Below are positions 6,676 to 12,213 of a stretch of 12,213 nucleotides of DNA, one piece after another (position 1 is the first letter of the stretch; every line of letters begins with the position of its first letter). The position numbers were made by a program, and so were the translations under genes. Source of the stretch: JBOGEN01 sp050743265 (GTDB lineage Bacteria; Actinomycetota; Actinomycetes; JBOGEN01); the NCBI GenBank assembly GCA_050743265.1, contig JBOGEN010000195.1:1-12213 (forward strand), read 5' to 3'. The notes below the pieces were generated by a model. That model did not search any database. It was not told where the DNA came from and was given only the letters and a program-made list of their open reading frames with translations.

Positions 6676-7725
6676 ATGCAGACGCTTCCCCCGACGCTCC
6701 CGCTGTTCCCCACGTCGCTGGTCGGCAGCTACGCCCAGCCCGACTGGCTCATCGACCGGACGAGGCTGGCCGGGCGGTTCCCGCCCCGCGTCCGCGCCCG
6801 CGAGCTGTGGCGTCCCGAGCCCGAGCACCTCACCGAGGCGCAGGACGACGCCACCGTGCTCGCCATCCGCGACCAGGAGAGGGCCGGCCTCGACATCCTC
6901 ACCGACGGGGAGATGCGCCGGGAGAGCTACTCGAACCACTTCGCCACCGCGCTGGACGGCGTGGACGTCGACAACCCCGGGGAGGCGCTCGACCGCAGCG
7001 GCCACCCGAACCCGGTGCCGCGGGTCGTGGGACCGGTCCGGCGACCCCGCCCGGTGCAGGCCGAGGACGTGCGGTTCCTGCGCGCCCATACCGACCGGGT
7101 CGTCAAGGTCACCGTGCCGGGCCCGTTCACCATGTCCCAGCAGGCGCAGGACGACCACTACGGGTCGCCGGAGGCGCTGGCGATGGCGTACGCCGATGCA
7201 GTCAACGCGGAGGTGCACGACCTCTTCGCCGCCGGCGCGGACATCGTCCAGCTCGACGAGCCGTACATGCAGGCCAGGCCCGAGGCCGCGCGGGAGTTCG
7301 GCCTCACCGCGCTGAACCGTGCCCTCGACGGAGCCCCCGGCACGACCGCCGTGCACATCTGCTTCGGGTACGCCGCGATCATCCACGAGCGCCCCTCGGG
7401 GTACTCGTTCCTCCCCGAGCTCGCCGACTGCGTGTGCGACCAGGTGTCGATCGAGACGGCACAGTCGAACCTGGACGCCGCCGTGCTCAAGCACCTCACC
7501 GGCAAGACGATCATTCTCGGCGTGCTCGACCTGTCCGACCCGGAGGTGGAGACGGCCGAGACGGTTGCCGCCCGCGTGCGTCGCGCGCTGCCGTTCGTCG
7601 ACGCGGACAAGGTCGTGCTGGCCCCGGACTGTGGGATGAAGTACCTCCCCCGTCCGAGCGCGGCGGGCAAGGCCCGGGCAATGGCCGAGGCCGCCCGGAC
7701 GCTGCGCGCCGAGCACGCCGGTTGA
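6676..7725 (+). CDS. MetE-like (cobalamin-independent methionine synthase C-terminal domain) zinc methyltransferase
   Basis: A 349-residue single-domain protein of the UROD/MetE-like barrel superfamily, equivalent to only the C-terminal half of MetE. The opening LVGSYAQPDWL (15-25) matches the MetE GS(F/Y) segment, and GLDILTDGEMRRESY (71-85) and IVQLDEPYMQ (190-199) are further family motifs. The zinc ligands are complete: H227 and C229 (VHICFG), E260 (SIETAQSNLD) and C319 (APDCGMKYLP). It probably activates a thiol for methyl or alkyl transfer. Without the N-terminal half it need not be the methionine synthase; relatives include archaeal-type core MetE, epoxyalkane:coenzyme M transferases and uncharacterised methyltransferases. 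It is the only confident plus-strand gene, divergent from iclR with shared operators, and its stop lies 20 bases from the FAH gene's stop. ATG at 6676 has only a weak GAGAG upstream. A role in methyl-group handling from a methoxylated or methylated aromatic substrate is speculative. Confidence 0.85.
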   Translation: MQTLPPTLPLFPTSLVGSYAQPDWLIDRTRLAGRFPPRVRARELWRPEPEHLTEAQDDATVLAIRDQERAGLDILTDGEMRRESYSNHFATALDGVDVDNPGEALDRSGHPNPVPRVVGPVRRPRPVQAEDVRFLRAHTDRVVKVTVPGPFTMSQQAQDDHYGSPEALAMAYADAVNAEVHDLFAAGADIVQLDEPYMQARPEAAREFGLTALNRALDGAPGTTAVHICFGYAAIIHERPSGYSFLPELADCVCDQVSIETAQSNLDAAVLKHLTGKTIILGVLDLSDPEVETAETVAARVRRALPFVDADKVVLAPDCGMKYLPRPSAAGKARAMAEAARTLRAEHAG

Positions 7726-7740
7726 CGCGTCGGCGACGCG
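7726..7740. terminator. Hairpin between convergent genes, candidate bidirectional terminator
   Basis: CGCGTC-GGC-GACGCG is a perfect 6-bp stem with a 3-base loop, filling most of the 20-base gap between the stop codon of the MetE-like gene (7723-7725) and that of the FAH-family gene (7746-7748). No U-tract is present on either side, as is common in high-GC actinobacteria. Confidence 0.45.
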
Positions 7741-7745
7741 CACGG

Positions 7746-8612
7746 CTAACGCACGCGGATCCGCATCTCTCCGAGCCGGCTGATCCGCGTGTCCAGGACG
7801 TCGCCGGCACGGATCGGCCCGACGCCCTGAGGAGCGCCGGTGAACAGGACATCGCCGGGCAGCAGGGTCATCATCCGGGACGCGTACGACACGATCCTCG
7901 CCACCGGGGTGATCATGGTCGCGGTGTGCACCTTCTGCCGCGGCTCGCCGTTGCACTCGAGCTCGATGTCGAGATCCGCCGGGTCGCCGGCCTCGTCGGC
8001 TGTCGTGAGCCACGGGCCGAGCGGGCTGAACGAGTCGTAGCTCTTGCGCCGTGACCGGTCCGCGGCGCTGCGTACGGTGATGTCGAGCCCGATCGTGTAG
8101 CCGAACACGTGGTCGAGCGCGCGCTCCTCGGGGATGTCCCGACCCCCGGTGCCGATGACGGCCACGAGCTCGGACTCATGGTGGATCTCGTGCCCGGCCT
8201 CGACCTCCTCGGGAGGCAGGACGATGTCCTCGCGCGGGCCGACAACCGACGACGGCGCCTTGAGGAAGACGTCGAAGTTCATCATCCAGGACTCGACGTG
8301 GCCCAGCGTCCGCTCTTGGACCGTGTGCATCTCCTCCACGTGCTCGGGGTAGTTGCACGCGGCGGCGACGATCTTGCTGGGGGCGACCACCGGGGCCCGC
8401 AGCGCGACCGAGTCCAGGGGGGCCACCTCGCCGTGGGCGGCGGCGTCCGCCAGCCGGTCCCGGGCGTCCGGGTAGTCGCGGCACAACCGGCGCCACCAAC
8501 CCGCCGTCAGCGGGTCCGCGTCGTGGTCCCACGGCAGGGCCGCGGTGACGTCCACGACGCCGTCGTCCACGACGGCGCCGAGCCGGTAGGCGTCGACGAT
8601 GGCCAGCTTCAT
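7746..8612 (-). CDS. Fumarylacetoacetate hydrolase (FAH) family protein, fumarylpyruvate hydrolase-like
   Basis: A 288-residue FAH-family enzyme. The N-terminal lid-like part covers about 1-80, then SKIVAAACNYPEHVEEM (79-95) begins the catalytic domain. The metal ligands are visible as HHESEL (E146 and E148) and D177 in FGYTIGLDITVRS. K190 in RRKSYDSFSPLGPWLTT and the closing FTGAPQGVGPIRAGD (257-271) are conserved. Members hydrolyse C-C bonds of acylpyruvates or catalyse related decarboxylation or isomerisation, using Mg2+ or Mn2+. In a gentisate pathway the reaction would be fumarylpyruvate (or maleylpyruvate) to pyruvate plus fumarate (or maleate). The start is ATG at 8612, not an upstream in-frame GTG, because GAGAGGA lies seven bases before it and it overlaps the preceding stop as ATGA. 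It is the last gene of the hydrolase-monooxygenase unit. Confidence 0.88.
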   Translation of the reverse strand: MKLAIVDAYRLGAVVDDGVVDVTAALPWDHDADPLTAGWWRRLCRDYPDARDRLADAAAHGEVAPLDSVALRAPVVAPSKIVAAACNYPEHVEEMHTVQERTLGHVESWMMNFDVFLKAPSSVVGPREDIVLPPEEVEAGHEIHHESELVAVIGTGGRDIPEERALDHVFGYTIGLDITVRSAADRSRRKSYDSFSPLGPWLTTADEAGDPADLDIELECNGEPRQKVHTATMITPVARIVSYASRMMTLLPGDVLFTGAPQGVGPIRAGDVLDTRISRLGEMRIRVR

Positions 8613-9874
8613 GGAGTGGTCCTCTCGAGGTCGGGGGACGCGTCGCGGGAGGCCTCGTCCGGGCGACGGCCGATGCCGAAGCGGTGCACGCTCTCGAGCA
8701 GGGACGTACGCCGGCACCACGCCCGCGCTCGTTCGACGTCGGCGGCGATGGCGCGCAGCTCGTCATGGTGCGCCTGGCGTCGTGCCGGGTCGCGCTCGTT
8801 CAGCCGCTCGGTGTTGCGCTGCGTGTCGGCCTGCACGTACTCCAGGGCCACCCGGCGGCGCAGCAGGGCGTACGTGTCGAGCTCGGCGTCCACGTCCGCG
8901 CCCTCGTCACGGATGCGGGCGATGCGCCGGGCGAGGTCCATCGCGTCGTGGATGCCGCTGTTCAGGCCGACCCCGCCGAGGGGACTGTTGATGTGCGCGG
9001 CGTCCCCGACGAGCAGTGCCCGGCCCGTACGGAAGGACGAGGCAACCCGCTGGTGCACGTTGTAGATCTGCAGGTCCTCGATCGGGTAGCCGGAGGGGAG
9101 CCGCGCGATGCCCTGCAGGTGGGCCTGGACCTCGTCGAGGTCGATCGCCTGCTCGCGGCTCTGCTCCGGCGGCACCGGGTAGACGGCCCGCCACGACTCC
9201 GGGGTCCGGAGCAGGAACAGCCACTCCTCGGGGTCGGCGATGTAGTTGACGTCGGCGATGTCGGGCAGCAGCGTGCGCATGTCCACCGACGTGCTCACGA
9301 TGAGGAACCGCTGCGGGTACGTGAAGCCCGCGAAGTCCACCCCGAGCAGGTCTCGTACGGTGCTGCCCGCCCCGTCCGCGCCGACGACGAACGAGCCGTG
9401 CAGCGTCTCCGTGCCGGCCGAGGTCTCGACGGTGAGCGCGACGCCCGCCGACGTGTCCTCGAGCGCGCTCGCCCGTGTCCCGTACCGCACCGTCACGCAC
9501 GGGTCGTCCGCCAGCCTCTCCGCCATCATGCGGACGAGGTGCTGCTGGTTGAGCTGGAGCCGGTGCGGGTACCGGGTCTCGTCCGCGAGCAGGCCGAAGT
9601 CGAACTCGGCGACGAGCCCGCCCCTGCGGTCGCGGTACTGGTACCGCGGGACGGCCAGCCCTTCGGCGTGCATCTGCTCGACGACCCCGAGCCCGGCGAG
9701 CAGTTCCAGGGTCGAGGGATGGAACGTCGAGGCACGCCAGTCCGTCCGGGGCACGGGCTCGGCCTCCACGAGCACCACGGGCACCCGGTGCCGTGCCAGC
9801 GCTGCCGCGGCGGTGACGCCGGCAGGGCCGCCGCCGACGACGAGGACCGGCGGGAAGGCGGAGGCGCGGGACAT
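8609..9874 (-). CDS. FAD-dependent aromatic hydroxylase (PHBH/MhpA-like)
   Basis: A 421-residue class A flavin monooxygenase. The FAD fold VLVVGGGPAGVTAAAALARH is at residues 10-29, with E37 closing beta-2 (VVLVEAEPVPRTDWRAS). The DG motif VVGADGAGSTVRDLLG is at 163-178 and the GD motif LLVGDAAHINSPLGGVGLNSG at 287-307. The SPLGGVGLN form resembles the MhpA / UbiH / p-hydroxybenzoate hydroxylase group rather than the PhzS-like enzyme nearby. The C-terminal 100 residues are helical and charged. The predicted role is NAD(P)H-dependent hydroxylation of an aromatic or heteroaromatic acid, or oxidative ring opening as in 2-methyl-3-hydroxypyridine-5-carboxylate oxygenase; the sequence does not decide. 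ATG at 9874 has GAGG ten bases upstream. Its TGA overlaps the FAH-family start as ATGA, so the two products are probably made together and may act consecutively. Confidence 0.88.
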   Translation of the reverse strand: MSRASAFPPVLVVGGGPAGVTAAAALARHRVPVVLVEAEPVPRTDWRASTFHPSTLELLAGLGVVEQMHAEGLAVPRYQYRDRRGGLVAEFDFGLLADETRYPHRLQLNQQHLVRMMAERLADDPCVTVRYGTRASALEDTSAGVALTVETSAGTETLHGSFVVGADGAGSTVRDLLGVDFAGFTYPQRFLIVSTSVDMRTLLPDIADVNYIADPEEWLFLLRTPESWRAVYPVPPEQSREQAIDLDEVQAHLQGIARLPSGYPIEDLQIYNVHQRVASSFRTGRALLVGDAAHINSPLGGVGLNSGIHDAMDLARRIARIRDEGADVDAELDTYALLRRRVALEYVQADTQRNTERLNERDPARRQAHHDELRAIAADVERARAWCRRTSLLESVHRFGIGRRPDEASRDASPDLERTTP

Positions 9875-9929
9875 GGGCGTCAGACCTCATCCTGTCGGCG
9901 ACGTCGTGCGTCGGGTCCTGAGCGGGCGG

Positions 9930-10850
9930 TCATGAGTGCGCGTCGACGAACGCGGTGACGGCGACGGCCAGCGCAGCCTCGTGCCCCCGGTACTCGTGGC
10001 CGGCGCCGGGGAGCTCGAGGGAGCTGCGGTCGGGCACGGTCATCCGGTCGTACAGCGCCCGCCACAGCGGCGCCCGACCCTCGGCGCCTCCCCAGACGAG
10101 CATGAGCGGAACGGGGGACGCGTTGCACCCGTGCAGCCAGCGGTCCTCCCGCTCGTCCAGCCGTTCGAGGAACGACTCCGCGGAGATCGCGAAGTACCAG
10201 GTGGGAAGCGTCAGCAGGTGGTGGCCGTGCCCGGCCCGGACGAGCTCCTCCGCCTGCGCCCGGGCCGCCGCGACCTCGTCGTCCCCGCCGAACCACACGC
10301 TCAGCGGGAAGCGGACGGACGTCAGCGGCGACAGCAGGACCCGGGAGGCCACCTCGTCGGCCTCGGGCGACCAGTCGCCGACGAAGTAGCCGCCCGCGGA
10401 GTGGGCCACGACGTGCACCGGCAGGCCGGTCCGCTCCCGCAGCCAGTGCACGCCGCCGCGGACGTCGACAGGGCCGTCGTCGAGCCGCTCCCACATCCCG
10501 CCGGAGGCGGTCCGGGCGTCGGCGCCGAGGTCGGTCGAGTCGCCGAGCAGGCTGTACGCCAGGTCGTGGCACCGCAGGTTGAGGGATAGGTGGACGAAGC
10601 GGTCCGGGGCGAGCAGCGGCGGCAACGTCCGCGGCGGGCCGGAGTAGAAGTTGCCGCCCTTGCCGTGCACGTGCAGCACGGCCGCCTCTGCCCGCCCCGG
10701 TTCCGGCAGCGGGTACAGCAGACCCTGCAGCGGGTGGCCGTCGGCCGCCGGGACGTCGACGAGGACGGGTCCGTCCGTGTCGAGCGTCCCGGTCGCGCCG
10801 GCGGTCGGTCCGGTACCTGCAGCGGCCATCGGGTCGGTCGCCGGGCCCAC
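9930..10850 (-). CDS. Alpha/beta hydrolase
   Basis: A 306-residue serine hydrolase of the alpha/beta fold. The oxyanion-hole strand LHVHGKGGNFYSG is at 59-71; the nucleophile elbow is VVAHSAGGYFVG (147-158) with Ser151, where the first position is alanine rather than the usual glycine. His285 in LPGAGHEYRGH (280-290) is the catalytic histidine, and the acid is probably in or near VWGGAEGR (252-259), where a glutamate replaces the commoner aspartate. It could be an esterase, amidase or C-C hydrolase acting on the imported compound or a ring-cleavage product. No signal peptide is convincing; residues 1-26 are low-complexity Gly/Ala/Thr. The GTG at 10850 overlaps the preceding TAG by one base (TAGTG), but neither it nor the ATG at 10829 has a clear ribosome binding site, so the true N-terminus is uncertain. 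Confidence 0.82.
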   Translation of the reverse strand: MGPATDPMAAAGTGPTAGATGTLDTDGPVLVDVPAADGHPLQGLLYPLPEPGRAEAAVLHVHGKGGNFYSGPPRTLPPLLAPDRFVHLSLNLRCHDLAYSLLGDSTDLGADARTASGGMWERLDDGPVDVRGGVHWLRERTGLPVHVVAHSAGGYFVGDWSPEADEVASRVLLSPLTSVRFPLSVWFGGDDEVAAARAQAEELVRAGHGHHLLTLPTWYFAISAESFLERLDEREDRWLHGCNASPVPLMLVWGGAEGRAPLWRALYDRMTVPDRSSLELPGAGHEYRGHEAALAVAVTAFVDAHS

Positions 10851-11857
10851 TAGTGCAGCGTGACCGCGTCGTAGTCGACCCGCTTCTCGATGAGGCCGTA
10901 CTTCAGCAGCCGCTCGCCGGTCAGCTCGATCGACCCGAGGTCCGACTCACCCTGCCACTGGATCAGGTTCATCTGCTGCGCGATCGGAGCCTTCAGCTCG
11001 GGGACGAGCTTCGGAAGCGCGGTACGGAACGCGTCGGGGTCCTCCGCGACCGCGTCGGCGGTGCACTCCACCGCCGCCGCGAACGAGTCCACCAGCTTCG
11101 GGTCCTCGGCGATCTTCTCCTCGGTCATGACCATCGTGCCGATCTGGAGGTCCGGCTTGACCCCCACCCACGGGCGGTGGACGACGCGCATCCCCTGCGC
11201 CTCGCCGATCGTCACGAAGGGCTCGATCTCCAGCCCGGCGTCGACGTCGCCACGCTGCACCGCCGCGAGGATCTCGGGGAACGGCATCTCGACGAGCTTG
11301 ACCTTGTTCCGCGGGATGCCCTCCTTCTCGAGCGCGTCACGGATCGCGATCTCGTTGATGTTGCGCAGCGCGTTGACGCCGATGGTGGTGCCCTCGAGGT
11401 CCTCGGGACCCTTGATGGGGCTGTCCGGCTTGACGAGGAGACCGGAGAAGTCACCCGCCGGCTCGGACGACGTCGAGCTGCCTGCGGCGACCATCTTCAG
11501 CGGCAGGCCCCGGCTCATCGTGGTCAGCGCTGAGACGAGGTCCAGCCCGGCGACGTCGAACTCGCCGCTGAGCACCTGGGGGACGACCGATGTCCCGCCA
11601 CCGGCGTTCGGCTCCACGGTGAGGTCGATGCCCTCGTCCGCGAAGCAGTCCTTCGAGATCCCGTACGAGATGAACGAGATCGGCCCGCCCGGCGTCTCCA
11701 CCATCTTGAGCGGCGTGAGCTTCTTGCCCCCCTGGGCGTTCGTGTCGGACTCGGCAGCGTCGGAGAGGCCTCCGCTGTCCGACCCGGTGCCGCAGGCGGT
11801 GGTCACCACCAGCGCTGCGAGGGTGAGCACTGTCCAGGCCGTTCTCGCCGGTTTCAT
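10850..11857 (-). CDS. ABC transporter substrate-binding lipoprotein, SsuA/TauA/THI5-like
   Basis: A 335-residue extracytoplasmic binding protein. A lipoprotein signal is present: positively charged KPAR, a hydrophobic core (WTVLTLAALVV) and a lipobox-like TTAC with Cys22, followed by a Gly/Ser/Asp-rich linker. The mature part has the NMT1/THI5 fold: YGISKDCFADEGIDLTVEPN (65-84), GGTSVVPQVLSGEFDVAG (87-104), and DLEGTTIGVNALRNINEIAI (153-172). The family captures nitrate, sulfonates, taurine, thiamine precursors, phthalate and other aromatic acids, so the fold alone does not fix the ligand; an aromatic acid or ester is suggested by the downstream hydrolase and monooxygenase. ATG at 11857 has GAGGAG six bases upstream, a strong ribosome binding site. 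The ATPase gene ends 79 bases upstream; no permease is inside the window. Confidence 0.92.
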   Translation of the reverse strand: MKPARTAWTVLTLAALVVTTACGTGSDSGGLSDAAESDTNAQGGKKLTPLKMVETPGGPISFISYGISKDCFADEGIDLTVEPNAGGGTSVVPQVLSGEFDVAGLDLVSALTTMSRGLPLKMVAAGSSTSSEPAGDFSGLLVKPDSPIKGPEDLEGTTIGVNALRNINEIAIRDALEKEGIPRNKVKLVEMPFPEILAAVQRGDVDAGLEIEPFVTIGEAQGMRVVHRPWVGVKPDLQIGTMVMTEEKIAEDPKLVDSFAAAVECTADAVAEDPDAFRTALPKLVPELKAPIAQQMNLIQWQGESDLGSIELTGERLLKYGLIEKRVDYDAVTLH

Positions 11858-11936
11858 TCCGGGCTCCTCGGGGTCTCGGGGAAGGTCGCTCGACCGTGCG
11901 CTGCGGCGGACGGTCTCGGTGGGGTGGCTCGCGGGC

Positions 11937-12213
11937 TCATGGCGTCCCCGGCTTGAGCGCGGAGAGCAGCTCGCCGCGGAGACGGGCGAACTCGGGAAGG
12001 CTCTTGGTGGTGAGCTGGTGGCGCGGCCGCGGCAGGTCGACCTGCGCCACCGTGCTCACGGTCGCGGGCGCCTCCAGCACGAGCACCCAGTCGGCGAGGT
12101 ACACGGCCTCGTCGATGTCGTGCGTGACGTGGAGGATCGTGACGCCTCGCTCCTCGTGCCCGTGGAGGCGGAGCACGAGGTCCTGCAGCTCCGCGCGCGT
12201 AAGTGCATCGACC
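11937..12213 (-). CDS. ABC transporter ATP-binding protein, C-terminal fragment (cut by window edge)
   Basis: Only the last 91 complete codons are visible; the gene continues beyond the right edge. The reading frame at the edge gives VDALTRAELQDLVLRLHG, the stretch just after the Walker B/D-loop of SsuB/TauB/NrtD-type ATPases (usually preceded by LDEPF). The H-loop follows as ILHVTHDIDEAVYLADWVLVL, whose histidine is the switch residue. The C-terminal tail with LPRPRHQLTTKSLPEFARLR is typical of the nitrate/sulfonate/taurine importer ATPases. The Walker A, Q-loop and signature motif lie outside the window. It pairs naturally with the SsuA-like binding protein whose gene starts 79 bases downstream. 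The cognate permease is presumably further right. Confidence 0.9.
   Translation of the reverse strand, partial: VDALTRAELQDLVLRLHGHEERGVTILHVTHDIDEAVYLADWVLVLEAPATVSTVAQVDLPRPRHQLTTKSLPEFARLRGELLSALKPGTP

Noticed and set aside
6532..8013. A 493-codon minus-strand frame spanning the MetE-like gene
   Set aside because: It has no domain motifs and is antisense to a gene with all four zinc ligands; its composition is typical of a shadow frame.
8613..8720. In-frame N-terminal extension of the FAH-family protein up to 8720
   Set aside because: The extra 36 residues are Arg/Pro-rich, overlap the preceding gene heavily, and lack a ribosome binding site. The ATG at 8612 has GAGAGGA and an ATGA overlap.
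1..12213. CRISPR arrays, tRNA or rRNA genes, insertion sequences, phage or defence genes
   Set aside because: No regularly spaced long repeats, cloverleaf-like segments, transposase motifs or terminal inverted repeats were seen on either strand.

Overview
The window is about 70% G+C, has dense antisense open frames, and uses GTG as well as ATG starts. With an actinobacterial-style gene set (IclR regulator, SsuA-like lipoprotein, tightly packed operons), this points to a high-GC Actinomycetota chromosome. No species can be named from the sequence. Nearly every gene lies on the minus strand; the single clear plus-strand gene is a MetE-like zinc methyltransferase.

Layout from right to left, which is the direction of minus-strand transcription. 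At 12213-10850 is the end of an ABC importer: a truncated ATPase and an SsuA/THI5-type substrate-binding lipoprotein. At 10850-7746 it is followed by an alpha/beta hydrolase, an aromatic-ring FAD monooxygenase and a fumarylacetoacetate-hydrolase (FAH) family enzyme. The binding-protein/hydrolase and monooxygenase/FAH pairs overlap at their start and stop codons. At 6676-7725 the MetE-like gene runs on the plus strand, convergent with the FAH gene and divergent from an IclR-family regulator (6577-5810). Downstream of the regulator is a second catabolic unit: a gentisate-1,2-dioxygenase-type bicupin (5707-4634), overlapping by GTGA with a PhzS-like/3-hydroxybenzoate-6-hydroxylase-like flavin monooxygenase, then a GNAT acetyltransferase. 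Beyond that are a small cupin, a tartronate semialdehyde reductase-type dehydrogenase (GarR), a decayed remnant of an ssuE-like FMN reductase, and a TauE/SafE membrane permease.

Read together, this looks like a peripheral aromatic-acid degradation locus. An importer brings in a substrate, an esterase-like hydrolase and two flavin monooxygenases convert it to a dihydroxylated acid such as gentisate, the bicupin dioxygenase opens the ring, and the FAH enzyme cleaves the acylpyruvate product. No maleylpyruvate isomerase is visible, so either it lies elsewhere or the pathway does not need it. The exact substrate is not determinable from the sequence.

The clearest regulatory signal is a matched pair of palindromes (TTC-N9-GAA, 13 of 19 positions identical). 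One lies upstream of the dioxygenase operon and the other between iclR and the MetE-like gene, where it is extended into three alternating GTGTTC half-sites. They are good candidate IclR operators linking the dioxygenase, the regulator itself and the MetE-like gene. I found no CRISPR array, tRNA, rRNA, transposase or integrase. The only broken gene is the ssuE-like remnant.
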